Part shown: in pieces, positions 8,482 through 16,012 of the stretch | How the letters are laid out: each line of letters opens with the position of its first letter | Numbering within the stretch: position 1 is the first letter of the stretch | Origin: Caldicellulosiruptor kronotskyensis 2002 | GTDB lineage: Bacteria; Bacillota; Thermoanaerobacteria; Caldicellulosiruptorales; Caldicellulosiruptoraceae | Direction of reading: 5' to 3' | Assembly (NCBI RefSeq): GCF_000166775.1 | Contig: NC_014720.1 | Location: forward strand, 831,501 to 895,500 | Length of the DNA stretch: 64,000 bases | Notes under the pieces: model-generated | Told to the model about the DNA's origin: nothing | Seen by the model: only the letters and a program-made list of their open reading frames with translations | The model's database searches: none | Position numbers and translations under genes: made by a program

Positions 8482-9342
8482 ATGCTGAAAGAATTTGAAG
8501 ACTATCTAAAAACTCAGGACTTTACAGAAAACACAATAAAAAGTTATACCAAGGATGTTGAGCTTTTCATGCGCTGGTATGTTGATACTACTGGTCAGGA
8601 GTTTTTACCAGAGAATTTGACAGAGTTTGACCTTGTTGAGTACAAATCATACCTTCTGCGCAAAAACCACAAACCAAGTACAGTAAACCGAAGTATTATA
8701 TCTCTAAGAAAATTTGTGCATTTTCTACTGGACAGAGGATTGCTTAATAAAGACATATCAACAAGACTAAAACAGGTAAAAGACACAACAAGAAATCTCT
8801 CCCCAGTAGTTTTAGACAAAAAAGATATATACAAGTTCCGTCGCACTGTACATCAATTTGGAAAGACAAGGGATGTCGCTTTTGTAGAGCTTCTACTCAA
8901 TACAGGAATGAGAATATCAGAAGCTATAAATCTCAAACTTGAAGATGTTGAGATATCAGAGAGAAAAGGTAAAGTAAAAATCTGGGGCAAAGGCAGAAGC
9001 TATAGAGAAGTGCCTTTAAACTCCGATGCAAGAAAATACCTATCGGAATATCTGAAAAAGCGGCCTTACTCAGAAACAAACTATCTTTTTGTTACTTCAA
9101 CGGGCAAAAAACTGACGCGCAACAGTGCCTATAAAATCATACAAAAGTATGCCAAACTTGCCGGGCTTTGTTTACATCCACACATGCTCAGGCATTTCTT
9201 TGCACAAACGTTGATTGATAAGGGTTTGAATATCTACGATGTTCAACAGCTGCTGGGACACCAAAGAATAGAAACAACTTTGAGATATAAAAAACCAAAT
9301 ACAAAGCTTCAGGAAGAAATGGTGGAAAACTTGTTAGAATAG
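8482..9342 (+). CDS. Tyrosine recombinase/integrase, XerC/D-like
   Basis: 286 residues. A SAM-like N-terminal core-binding domain (about 1-85) precedes the catalytic domain with Arg144 ('TGMRISEA'), Lys170 ('GKGRSY'), His234 and Arg237 ('HPHMLRH'), His260 ('LLGHQ') and nucleophile Tyr269 ('TLRYKK'). All six active-site residues are present, so it should be active. It is the obvious candidate for integration and excision of the surrounding element, or for resolving element dimers. ATG 8482 is chosen; a longer in-frame extension to 8434 would overlap the upstream gene. Confidence 0.9.
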   Translation: MLKEFEDYLKTQDFTENTIKSYTKDVELFMRWYVDTTGQEFLPENLTEFDLVEYKSYLLRKNHKPSTVNRSIISLRKFVHFLLDRGLLNKDISTRLKQVKDTTRNLSPVVLDKKDIYKFRRTVHQFGKTRDVAFVELLLNTGMRISEAINLKLEDVEISERKGKVKIWGKGRSYREVPLNSDARKYLSEYLKKRPYSETNYLFVTSTGKKLTRNSAYKIIQKYAKLAGLCLHPHMLRHFFAQTLIDKGLNIYDVQQLLGHQRIETTLRYKKPNTKLQEEMVENLLE

Positions 9343-9489
9343 AAAGGTAATGCTTGATAATGTTAAAAATAGAACGCAAAACCTTATATTATTCAACAGG
9401 ACATAAGAAAGCTTTTATCAAAGATAAGCTTTGTTGAAAAAATCGCATTTGGAAGATGAAATTACAATAGTTTTGTAAGTTTCAACTTT

Positions 9490-9498
9490 GATTCGAAT
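9490..9498 (+). repeat. Left target-site duplication of the ISLre2-family element
   Basis: GATTCGAAT here recurs at 11109-11117 directly outside the opposite terminal inverted repeat, consistent with a 9-bp target duplication. Confidence 0.7.
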
Positions 9499-11108
9499 CT
9501 TAGTGTAAAATATTTATAGGACATTGGATGGAAAAAAGCTCCCTCCTCTTGGTAGAAGAGAAAAAATGAAGTAGAATATAATGATGAAAAATAAAAAAAA
9601 GAAAAAGGAAAAACAAACCAAAGGAGGGAGCAAAATGACTGAAAATATTGTATCAAAAATAGAAGAACTTTTAAAGACTTTTGAGGAAGGATTAGAGAAG
9701 ATAGTGAAAAGGGAGAAGGATTTAGCGGAATATTCAATTGAACTTAAGAAGCAGTTAGACCTGATAGGCAAGGAGATGATAAAGGAAGCATGTGAACTTA
9801 TAGATGAATCATTGAAAGTAAACGAAGAGAGGAAGAAGAGGTATGAGGTTGTGAGGAGAGACAAGAGGGGTTTAAAGACAATATTTGGTTATATTGAATA
9901 TGAGAGAACATATTACAAAGATAAGGAAGGAAAAGGATATGTTTATTTAGTTGATATAGTTTTAGGGATAGAGAGATATCAAAGGATAGACAATGCGGTA
10001 AAGGGAGCGATAATAGAGAGAGTAGTAGACATGTCATATGAGAAGGCAGCAAAGGAAGTATTAGGGGAGGATAGGATTAGTAGACAAAGTGTAATGAATA
10101 TTTTGAAAGGGATAGATAGTAAAGAATTAGATGAAATCCAGCATAGCAAGAGTGTAAGAGGAGAGAAGAAAGTTGTAAAAGAGCTTTATATAGAGGCGGA
10201 TGAAGACCATATTTCATTACAGAATGGAAAGAAAGAGATAGCGAAGCTTGCTTACATAAATACGGGATATAAGGAAGAGAAGGGCGTTGTTATTAGGAAG
10301 GAATTAAAGGATTTGCATTATTTTAGCAGTGTAAAAGAGGATGCAGATGATTTTTGGGCAAAAGTGGGTAAGTATATTGAAGAGAATTTTGAAGTTGAGA
10401 AGATAGAAAACATATATCTTTTAGGAGATGGAGCTAATTGGATAAAGAAGGGATTAGAGTGGATAGATGGAGCGGAATTTGTATTAGATAAGTTTCACTT
10501 AACGAAGGAGATAATGAAAATAGCAGGAGGGGATAGAAAATTATTTAATGAGATTTTGAAAGCATTAAGAGAGAAGGATAGAGAGAGATTTGAGGCATTA
10601 GTAAAAGAAAAGATGGAGGAGGTTAAAGAAGATGAGTTAGCTAAGAGGAGGATAAAGAAGGGAAAGAGATACATACTTTCGCACTGGGATAATATAGTAT
10701 TAGAAGCAGCGAATGTTAATATAAAGGGATGTAGTGCAGAAGGGCATGTAAGTCATGTATTAGCAGAGAGGATGAGTTCAAGACCAAGAGGATGGAGTGA
10801 AGATATAGCAGAGACCATGGTAAAGTTATTGAGTTTAAAATACAATGGTTTTGAACTTATGAATGTATATTTAGAGAAGATAAAAGCCAAGAAAGCAGAA
10901 AGGCAAGAAGTTAAAGAAATAGCAAAAGGAATTATAAAGAACGGGAAAAGAGTACGAAAAGGTACGGAAAAGTGGAATAATATACCAGTTATAGCAAATG
11001 GTAAAGTTAACCAGTTACGAAGAGCATTAAAGTCTTTGATTAGTTGTAGCTTCTATAATGCAGGTGTATTCTAATAAAAATTTTTTCCTACAAACTCTTG
11101 ACACTATC
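9499..11108 (+). mobile_element. ISLre2-family insertion sequence, about 1.61 kb
   Basis: Imperfect terminal inverted repeats of 23 bp (left end from 9499; right end to 11108, read inward on the other strand) share TTAGTG/ATAGTG starts and end in TATAGGA/TGTAGGA, with about 16 of 23 positions matching. They are bracketed by the 9-bp direct repeat GATTCGAAT and enclose one full-length transposase. The intact ends and open reading frame suggest a recent, possibly active insertion. Confidence 0.8.
9635..11074 (+). CDS. ISLre2-family (UPF0236) transposase
   Basis: 479 residues. A helical N-terminal region carries 'GLKTIFGYIEYERTYYKDKEGKGYVYLVD' signatures (about 65-95). The DDE-type core carries 'EADEDHI' and 'LLGDGANWI', the family's acidic motifs, and the C-terminal part includes 'RMSSRPRGW'. 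ATG 9635 is chosen because AAAGGAGG sits 7 bases upstream; an upstream in-frame ATG would add only a Lys-rich tail. No frameshift is seen. Confidence 0.92.
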   Translation: MTENIVSKIEELLKTFEEGLEKIVKREKDLAEYSIELKKQLDLIGKEMIKEACELIDESLKVNEERKKRYEVVRRDKRGLKTIFGYIEYERTYYKDKEGKGYVYLVDIVLGIERYQRIDNAVKGAIIERVVDMSYEKAAKEVLGEDRISRQSVMNILKGIDSKELDEIQHSKSVRGEKKVVKELYIEADEDHISLQNGKKEIAKLAYINTGYKEEKGVVIRKELKDLHYFSSVKEDADDFWAKVGKYIEENFEVEKIENIYLLGDGANWIKKGLEWIDGAEFVLDKFHLTKEIMKIAGGDRKLFNEILKALREKDRERFEALVKEKMEEVKEDELAKRRIKKGKRYILSHWDNIVLEAANVNIKGCSAEGHVSHVLAERMSSRPRGWSEDIAETMVKLLSLKYNGFELMNVYLEKIKAKKAERQEVKEIAKGIIKNGKRVRKGTEKWNNIPVIANGKVNQLRRALKSLISCSFYNAGVF

Positions 11109-11117
11109 GATTCGAAT
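11109..11117 (+). repeat. Right target-site duplication of the ISLre2-family element
   Basis: GATTCGAAT, identical to 9490-9498. It lies only 7 bp upstream of the -35 box of the next promoter. Confidence 0.7.
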
Positions 11118-11124
11118 GGGAGTA

Positions 11125-11153
11125 TTGAAAAAATGATAAAATAGGTGTATAAT
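11125..11153 (+). promoter_or_regulatory. Promoter of the structured RNA
   Basis: TTGAAA (11125-11130), 17 bp, TATAAT (11148-11153). It predicts a start near 11160, directly ahead of the structured RNA. Confidence 0.75.
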
Positions 11154-11159
11154 AAAAAC

Positions 11160-11243
11160 AGAAAATAAAAAGGCCCTGCCAAATCGAAGCTCCAGGTTCC
11201 TACCTGGAAGGAATTTGTAGAGGCGGTGGGGCTCTATTTTTTT
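11160..11243 (+). ncRNA. Small structured RNA next to the DUF3800 gene
   Basis: About 80 nt with its own promoter. An outer stem pairs GCCCTGCC (11173-11180) with GGTGGGGC (11225-11232), including G-U pairs. An inner hairpin pairs CCAGGT with ACCTGG around TCCT (11192-11207). The outer stem is followed by seven T residues, so it is also the terminator. It abuts the 3' end of the DUF3800 gene on the opposite strand. Published comparative work describes several 'DUF3800' RNA motifs beside such genes; membership here is inferred from location only. Read on the minus strand, the same structure followed by TTTTTATTTT could terminate the DUF3800 transcript. Confidence 0.6.
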
Positions 11244-11440
11244 GCCTTACTTGGGTCAATTACATAATTTTTTGATACAAATTTCCAATGTCTATAGGGA
11301 TGAAGCCATAAATTTTTCCAACTTCCTTTTTTCCCAGTAGTGTCTCCAATATTAAAGTTCTTAAAATCTGGTCTCAGATTACAAATAAGATTTCTAATAT
11401 GTTCATAGAGTTCTTCTTTAGCTTTTGTTTTATCAAAAAA
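11234..11440 (-). pseudogene. 3' remnant of DUF3800 gene
   Basis: The minus strand encodes 67 codons ending in TAG with no start: 'KEELYEHIRNLI', then 'FNIGDTTGKKGSW', then 'HPYRHWKFV'. This is the characteristic C terminus of DUF3800 proteins, whose N-terminal part lies at 12793-13290 on the same strand. The frame ends at an in-frame TAA where the TnpB element begins. About 45 residues expected between the two halves are missing, so simple excision of the element would not restore the gene. Confidence 0.75.
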
Positions 11441-11519
11441 TTAAGCAAGAAGACTCCATCTTCTCCAAGATGGAGATGAATTGCTAAAAATATGATATAA
11501 TATTCCTCAGGTGATTAAA

Positions 11520-12737
11520 ATGTACAAAACGCAGAAAAATCATATAAGATGTGATAAACAAACATACAAACTGCTACGTTATCTTTGCCACTTTTCTAAA
11601 AACCTGTACAACTATGCTCTGTACTATATAAGGCAACACTACTTTAAAACTCAGGAATATTTGAGATATGAAAGTGTATATCATCTTGTGAAAGACAGCG
11701 AAGACTACAGACTTTTGCCATCGCAGGTTGCCCAGCAAACACTTATTTCAGTGGATGAAGCTTTTAAATCTTTTCTAAGTCTTTTGAAAGCCAAAAAAGA
11801 AGGGAAGGTAGAAGAAAAAGTTTCAATGCCTAAATACCTGCCGAAGGATGGGATGTATCAGATAGTTTTTTCGAAGGACCAGTTCAAGACAGAAGGCAAA
11901 AAAGTGCGATTGAGTCTTGGCAGGAGTTTTGCAAAAGAGTTTGGTGTAAGGTACCTGTATTTTGACCTGCCAGCTACGGTTCTGGGTAAGAAAATTAAGG
12001 AAGTCAGGATAGTGCCAAGATTTAATGGTAGATGGTTTGAGATTGAGTATGTGTATGAAGAAGAGCAACAGCTAAGTATTTTTGATTTGAGCAGATGTTT
12101 AGCAATAGACTTAGGGCTTGACAATTTTGCAGCGGTGGTTGATACCATCGGGACTGCCTTTTTGATAGAGGGCAGGTTTTTAAAATCAGTCAACCGATGG
12201 TACAACAAAGAAAGGGCAAGACTTCAGTCGATCTACAGCAGGCAAGGGATAAAATGTGGCAGAAAACTTGCTTTAGTTTCTCGCAAAAGGCAGCATATAA
12301 TTGACAATTTTTTGAATCAGGCTGTGAGTTTGATAATCAAGCACTGTTTGAACAATCAGATAGGTGCAGTAGTTGTTGGCAGGATGAAAGGTATAAAGCA
12401 GGGGATAGAGATAGGAAGAGTAAACAATCAAAATTTTGTGGGGATACCATATGACAAGTTCAAGAGGAAGCTAAAATCGAAGTGCATGTATTATGGCATA
12501 AGGTATATGGAAGTGGATGAGGGTTATACATCACAAAGATGTAGCAGATGTGGGCATGTTAGCAAAAGTAGCAGGAAATACAGGGGATTGTATGTATGCA
12601 AAAAGTGTGGGTATGTAGTAAATGCGGATATAAATGGAGCGATAAACATAGTTGCAAAGGTAGCTGGTGAGTCTGCTGTAAAGCAGATAACCAGTAGTGG
12701 GTGTGTGAACCACCCTGTGAGAATAAGGGTAGCTTGA
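11520..12737 (+). CDS. tnpB: TnpB RNA-guided nuclease (OrfB family)
   Basis: 405 residues. An N-terminal helix-turn-helix (about 1-45) and wedge region precede the split RuvC: Asp197 in 'AIDLGLDN' and Asp370 in 'NADINGA' are present. The zinc ribbon is C341xxC344 and C360xxC363. At the RuvC-II position, where most TnpBs have Glu in 'viEdL', this protein has Gly287 ('VVVGRMKG'), so it belongs to the subgroup with an altered or relocated catalytic Glu, or is inactive. ATG 11520 is preferred (AGGTG spaced by 6) over GTG 11511. Confidence 0.9.
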   Translation: MYKTQKNHIRCDKQTYKLLRYLCHFSKNLYNYALYYIRQHYFKTQEYLRYESVYHLVKDSEDYRLLPSQVAQQTLISVDEAFKSFLSLLKAKKEGKVEEKVSMPKYLPKDGMYQIVFSKDQFKTEGKKVRLSLGRSFAKEFGVRYLYFDLPATVLGKKIKEVRIVPRFNGRWFEIEYVYEEEQQLSIFDLSRCLAIDLGLDNFAAVVDTIGTAFLIEGRFLKSVNRWYNKERARLQSIYSRQGIKCGRKLALVSRKRQHIIDNFLNQAVSLIIKHCLNNQIGAVVVGRMKGIKQGIEIGRVNNQNFVGIPYDKFKRKLKSKCMYYGIRYMEVDEGYTSQRCSRCGHVSKSSRKYRGLYVCKKCGYVVNADINGAINIVAKVAGESAVKQITSSGCVNHPVRIRVA

Positions 12738-12792
12738 GATGCTACCAAACTTCTCACGAAGCCTCCACCTCTTTAGGTGGACGGTAGTTCAC
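12640..12792 (+). ncRNA. Predicted right-end guide (omega/reRNA) of TnpB
   Basis: In this family the guide RNA comes from the 3' end of tnpB plus the right end. The terminal hairpin TCCACC/GGTGGA (about 12767-12783) and the GTAGTTCAC end fit. The guide would be the bases directly downstream of 12792, that is, DUF3800 sequence. The 5' limit is a guess. Confidence 0.5.
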
Positions 12793-13290
12793 ATTTGCCT
12801 TTTTGAATTCATCTAAAAATTGGAGATTATAAATAAACGTTTTAAATTTTTCATTCTTTTCAGTTGTATCCGGCAACTTATCAAAATATGGTATCAAGTA
12901 AATTTCTTCTTTACTGTCGTTGCAATACCTAAAACCAAATGCGTGTTTAAAAAATTGATAATAAAGAAGATAAAATTCATTTTCTTGTTGTTCTTTTGTA
13001 AGTCCTACTGTTTGAAAATACTTTTGTTTAAACATAATTCTAATCTTTATTTTATTATCCTTCACAAATGAAAAATAGTATTCTATGAAACTTTTATATT
13101 TATCTAAGTACTGCAAACTAACTTTGCTCCATTTTACCTCTCCGTATAAATTAAGCTCTCTCTTTTTTTGATTTAATTTATCATTTATTTCTTGAAAATA
13201 TTTACTTTCCACAAGTGCCCCACCATAAAAATTTGTGTAATATTTTCCCTGTTTAGTAGATTCATCACAATAAATTATGTAAGTCTTCAT
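12793..13290 (-). pseudogene. DUF3800 gene, N-terminal part, truncated by TnpB element
   Basis: The frame starts at ATG 13290 (AGGAGGA upstream) and opens with 'YIIYCDES', the conserved acidic motif of the RNase H-like DUF3800 fold, then 'FYGGALV' and 'EVKWSKVS'. Genuine sequence covers about 166 residues to 'FKKAN'; the reading frame then runs into the TnpB right end and stops at 12754, giving a 178-residue hybrid. Intact DUF3800 proteins are usually about 230-280 residues. The C-terminal remnant is at 11234-11440. The truncated product might still be made, but lacks conserved C-terminal motifs. Confidence 0.8.
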
Positions 13291-13376
13291 TCTGTTCCTC
13301 CTACTTGTTTAAGTTGTTGCTTATTGCAAAATATAATAAAATTATATCACAAAAATTCTGGGAAGGAGCTGATACA

Positions 13377-13868
13377 ATGCCTGTTTACAAACACAAGGCT
13401 GACAGAGAGGTTGAAAAATTTGTGTATGATTGGGGAGCTGCAACTTTAAAGCATCTTGCAGAACTTGTTTACCCTTTTCCAGAAGCAAAGCTTAAAAGAT
13501 TGATAAAAGGTTTGAGGGTTGAAGAAAGGGATGGAGTTTACTATGTTCCGTTCAGAAGACTAAAACCTGATGTAGAAAGAAGAAGACTTGCCTTTCTCGA
13601 CTTTATGGTAGATTTTCTCCAAGACAGAGTAACGTTTTATTATCCAGCAGATTTTCCTTTTGTCGCTCTTGTGAAAACAACAAAAGGGAAACTTGCATAT
13701 GTAACAGTAATATTCCCTGGCGAAGAAGAACTTGTGTCAGAAATAATTAACATGAATCCTCCAGAAAGCATTATTTGTGTGCTACAGAACAAAGAGCAGA
13801 AAAACAAAATAAAGCTAAAATCAAAAATAGTAAAATTTTACTTGCAAAACGGCGAGGAAGTTGTATAA
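13377..13868 (+). CDS. Hypothetical protein with winged-helix-like N terminus
   Basis: 163 residues. The N-terminal 60 residues ('REVEKFVYDWGAATLKHLAEL...AKLKRLIKGL') look like a winged helix of the replication-relaxation type, and the C-terminal half is alpha/beta ('FVALVKTTKGKLAYVTVIF'). I cannot name a family with certainty. GGAAGGAG precedes ATG 13377; an upstream in-frame start at 13305 has no ribosome site. It is transcribed divergently from DUF3800, and its stop lies 20 bp before the -35 box of the recombination operon promoter. Confidence 0.6.
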   Translation: MPVYKHKADREVEKFVYDWGAATLKHLAELVYPFPEAKLKRLIKGLRVEERDGVYYVPFRRLKPDVERRRLAFLDFMVDFLQDRVTFYYPADFPFVALVKTTKGKLAYVTVIFPGEEELVSEIINMNPPESIICVLQNKEQKNKIKLKSKIVKFYLQNGEEVV

Positions 13869-13887
13869 TATTTTCATAGAAGAAGTG

Positions 13888-13916
13888 TTTGCAAAGTTAA
13901 AAAAATTGGGTATAAT
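13888..13916 (+). promoter_or_regulatory. Promoter of the recombination/replication operon
   Basis: TTTGCA (13888-13893), 17 bp, TATAAT (13911-13916), predicting a start near 13922. Confidence 0.7.
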
Positions 13917-13936
13917 ATAATCAAGAAGAAATTTCA

Positions 13937-14013
13937 GAGTCCAACCACTCAAGAGAGTAAAGCCACAGAGAGTTTGCGACAATGCAAATCATCTCTGTGG
14001 CTTTGTTTTTTAT
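13937..14013 (+). terminator. Leader attenuator of the recombination operon
   Basis: The leader first shows GAGTCCAACC (13937-13946). A perfect 13-bp stem follows, AAAGCCACAGAGA (13959-13971) with TCTCTGTGGCTTT (13992-14004), then GTTTTTTAT. It sits between the promoter and the first gene, so it must be read through or suppressed for operon expression. GAGT-ccaacc-ACTC can itself form a small hairpin just ahead of it. Confidence 0.75.
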
Positions 14014-14043
14014 ATGAGCACTTCAACAATCCTTCTACTTTCA

Positions 14044-14090
14044 GAGTCCCACCGATTTCGGAGTCCCACCGAAAAAGGAGTGAGTACACC
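14044..14090 (+). repeat. GAGTNNNACC unit 1 (three copies)
   Basis: GAGTCCCACC at 14044 and 14061 and GAGTACACC at 14082, the last ending immediately before the TTG start and overlapping the AAAGGAG ribosome site region. Confidence 0.75.
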
Positions 14091-14312
14091 TTGAAAAAGT
14101 TAATCGGGAGTTTACTTTTAAGAGATTACCATTTAATGGAGTCTTACAAAATCATTGAGTTTGCTGACACAAATTGCGTGATAGTCAAGTACCTTTTTAA
14201 GGTTAAAGACAGCAAAAACCACAGCAAACTACTGAGCACAAGACAGCTTTTCAGAACAGGACAACAACTTCCGACCAGTAGCCAGATGTGGAAATATCTT
14301 GGCGGAAAATAA
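14091..14312 (+). CDS. Small hypothetical protein, first gene of the operon
   Basis: 73 residues beginning MKKLIGSLLLRDY from a TTG codon. TTG 14091 is chosen because AAAGGAG lies 10 bases upstream and all operon genes start directly after a GAGTNNAC copy; the open frame extends upstream through the attenuator but that part cannot be coding. There is no recognised domain, and a basic C-terminal third. It is transcribed with the Bet/primase operon. Confidence 0.6.
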   Translation: MKKLIGSLLLRDYHLMESYKIIEFADTNCVIVKYLFKVKDSKNHSKLLSTRQLFRTGQQLPTSSQMWKYLGGK

Positions 14313-14369
14313 CGGTGGGGTTCTCCCCTCCACCCTCTGGAGTTACACCAAAATGGGAGGGAGTTGAAC
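14313..14369 (+). repeat. Intergenic hairpin/GAGTT unit 2
   Basis: Hairpin GGTGGGG-ttct-CCCCTCCACC after the stop codon, then CTCTGGAGTTACACC (site 14340-14349), then GGGAGGGAGTTGAAC (site 14361-14369) touching ATG 14370. Confidence 0.8.
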
Positions 14370-14645
14370 ATGAGGAGTTCAACAATCAAACTTAAACTCG
14401 GTCAGGTATTTTTGACAAGAGAGGTTGCAAATAAAGTCTCAGAACATGAAATTCTGTGGTGCCTTGCTAAACATCAAGAAGGCGACTGGGGTGATATGCC
14501 AGAGAAAGACAAAAAAATCAACGACTGGGCAGTAGAAAGAGGAGAAAGAGTTATTTCAAAATACCGCACAGAAGCAGGCGATATATACATCATTACCGAA
14601 CCTGACCGTTCCTACACAACAGTGCTTTTCACATGGGAGTATTGA
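14370..14645 (+). CDS. Plasmid-related small protein
   Basis: 91 residues resembling a family annotated only as 'plasmid-related protein': 'GQVFLTREVANKV', 'HQEGDWGDMPEKDK' and 'IYIITEPDRSYTTVLF' are its usual landmarks. Function is unknown; it is typical of integrated plasmids and conjugative elements. ATG 14370 directly follows GAGTTGAAC and is preferred over TTG 14364, which would lie inside the ribosome-site repeat. Confidence 0.7.
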   Translation: MRSSTIKLKLGQVFLTREVANKVSEHEILWCLAKHQEGDWGDMPEKDKKINDWAVERGERVISKYRTEAGDIYIITEPDRSYTTVLFTWEY

Positions 14646-14711
14646 CAGAGCTGAGCCTCAGCTGCCAGCTCTGTCTCTGGAGTTAAACTAAACTTTTGGA
14701 GGGGAGTTAAC
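14646..14711 (+). repeat. Intergenic hairpin/GAGTT unit 3
   Basis: GACAGAGCTG and CAGCTCTGTC form the hairpin; GAGTTAAACT at 14680; GGGGAGTTAAC (site 14704-14711) touches ATG 14712. Confidence 0.8.
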
Positions 14712-15695
14712 ATGGAAAAGAGTATTGTTAAAAGGAACGATATTCCTGAGGTAGTTTACACTTCTGAAGACGGAAAAGAAATTAGACTTACATTTGACAC
14801 AGTAAAACGATATCTCGTCAGCGGTGATGCGACAAAAGTAAACGACGAAGAAGTTGTACTATTTATGAAACTCTGCGAAAGCCAGAAATTAAACCCATTT
14901 AGAAAAGATGCATACCTTATCAAGTATGGTGACGAACCGGCAACAATAGTTGTTTCAAAGGATGTATTTATCAGAAGAGCGCAAAAGAGCGGTCTTTGCA
15001 ACGGATGGAGAGCAGGCATTGTTGTAAGGCACAGCGACGGAACTGTTGAATACCGAGAAGGAGCTTTACTACTGGATGGAGAACAGTTAGTTGGTGGCTG
15101 GGCTGAAGTATATAGAAAAGACTGGCAAGTGCCACTAAAAGTAACCGTATCTATTTCGGAATACATGAAAAAGAAAAAAGATGGACAACCGACAAAGAAC
15201 TGGTTACAAATGCCTGCCACACTCATCAGAAAAGTTGCTCTCTCGCAAGCATTGAGAGAAACATTTATGGAAGAACTTCAGGGATTGTACAGCGCAGAAG
15301 AAATGGGCGCAGATGAACTGGAAGAAGCTCCGATGGTACAGCCAGCAGTGATAACTGAGCCACAGTACAAAATAGAAGAAACTGTTCCTGAAGAACAAAG
15401 CCAGCCAGAACAGGTTAAACCTTCTGAACAACAGGTCAAACCAGATAAAAGCAAAGTTGAAGAACAATTCAAAGAAGAAGAAAAACAAGAGTTTATAAAA
15501 GTTCAAATTGAAGATGTGAACATACTCAGAGCAAAAAACGGCGGAGAATTTTTAAAAGTGAAAGCGAACGACAAAATATTCTATGCGCCAGCAAACGATA
15601 GAATGGTAAATGTTCTCACAAAAGGTGCTGTAGTTGATGTAAAGGTTGAGAAAAAAGGCGGCATCGATGTAATTACTGACTTCAAAGTAGCATAA
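14712..15695 (+). CDS. bet: Phage recombination protein Bet (RecT/Bet family annealase)
   Basis: 327 residues. The Bet core spans about 20-200, with 'EVVLFMKLCESQKLNPFRKDAYLIKY', 'RAQKSGLCNGWRAGI' and 'IRKVALSQALRETF' as landmarks. A Glu/Gln/Pro-rich linker (about 210-265) and a beta-rich C-terminal tail follow. Such annealases coat ssDNA made by a partner exonuclease and anneal complementary strands. The PD-(D/E)XK nuclease encoded 1.7 kb downstream in the same operon is the likely partner. Confidence 0.92.
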   Translation: MEKSIVKRNDIPEVVYTSEDGKEIRLTFDTVKRYLVSGDATKVNDEEVVLFMKLCESQKLNPFRKDAYLIKYGDEPATIVVSKDVFIRRAQKSGLCNGWRAGIVVRHSDGTVEYREGALLLDGEQLVGGWAEVYRKDWQVPLKVTVSISEYMKKKKDGQPTKNWLQMPATLIRKVALSQALRETFMEELQGLYSAEEMGADELEEAPMVQPAVITEPQYKIEETVPEEQSQPEQVKPSEQQVKPDKSKVEEQFKEEEKQEFIKVQIEDVNILRAKNGGEFLKVKANDKIFYAPANDRMVNVLTKGAVVDVKVEKKGGIDVITDFKVA

Positions 15696-15697
15696 AA

Positions 15698-15759
15698 AAG
15701 GGAGAGGATCCCTCCTCTCCCTCTGAGTTCCACCAACCAAGGGAAAGGGGAGTTAAACT
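15698..15759 (+). repeat. Intergenic hairpin/GAGTT unit 4
   Basis: Hairpin GGGAGAGG-atcc-CTCCTCTCCC; GAGTTCCACC at 15725; GGGGAGTTAAACT (site 15750-15759) touches ATG 15760. Confidence 0.8.
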
Positions 15760-15960
15760 ATGAAATGCCAAAACTGTGGCTTAGAAAACTGCTTTGAGTT
15801 ATACTTTTGCTGGTTTGGAGTATATATTGAACCAATTGTAGGAGCATACGTAGCCGAATATGATATCTCTGAAGCACGCTGTGCTAACTGTGGTTATGAG
15901 CTTTCGTATGAAGAGGTAGAGGAATTATTTGAAGAAATTAACGTTATCAAAAACAGCTGA
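15760..15960 (+). CDS. Small zinc-ribbon protein, copy A
   Basis: 66 residues with CxxC at 3-6 and 'CANC' at about 46-49, separated by an aromatic 'ELYFCWFGVYIEP' segment. The C-terminal part is acidic and helical. It is over 65 percent identical to the gene at 16700-16897. Each copy is followed by a TTG-initiated hydrophobic peptide module, so the pair arose by tandem duplication of a gene-plus-module unit. No known family is recognised. Confidence 0.7.
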   Translation: MKCQNCGLENCFELYFCWFGVYIEPIVGAYVAEYDISEARCANCGYELSYEEVEELFEEINVIKNS

Positions 15961-16012
15961 GCAAGGGATGTTTCCCTTGCTTCTCAAGAGTTAAACCATC
16001 AACTGAGTAAAC
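15958..16012 (+). repeat. Intergenic hairpin/GAGTT unit 5
   Basis: Hairpin AGCAAGGGA-tgt-TTCCCTTGCT; GAGTTAAACC at 15988; GAGTAAAC at 16005. Here the second copy is not next to a start codon but leads into the toxin-like module. Confidence 0.75.

Larger units (their letters stand above)
11441..12792 (+). mobile_element. TnpB-only IS200/IS605-group element interrupting DUF3800
   Basis: Subterminal left-end hairpin CTCCATCTT/AAGATGGAG (11454-11475), one tnpB gene, and a right end with hairpin TCCACC-tctttA-GGTGGA finishing in GTAGTTCAC near 12792, as in IS200/IS605-group ends. No TnpA (Y1) gene is present, so transposition would need an enzyme from elsewhere. Boundaries are inferred from where DUF3800 coding sequence stops on each side and may be off by a few bases. 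Confidence 0.75.

Noticed and set aside
11160-11243. Signal recognition particle RNA
   Set aside because: The GGAAGGAA stretch is suggestive, but the conserved helix 8 loop and asymmetric bulge of SRP RNA are absent; adjacency to DUF3800 is a better explanation.
13305-13376. N-terminal extension of the gene starting at 13377
   Set aside because: It covers promoter-like sequence and the ribosome site GGAAGGAG that serves ATG 13377.
13974-14090. Upstream extension of the 73-codon gene
   Set aside because: It would be coding inside the attenuator hairpin and the repeated GAGTNNNACC sites.
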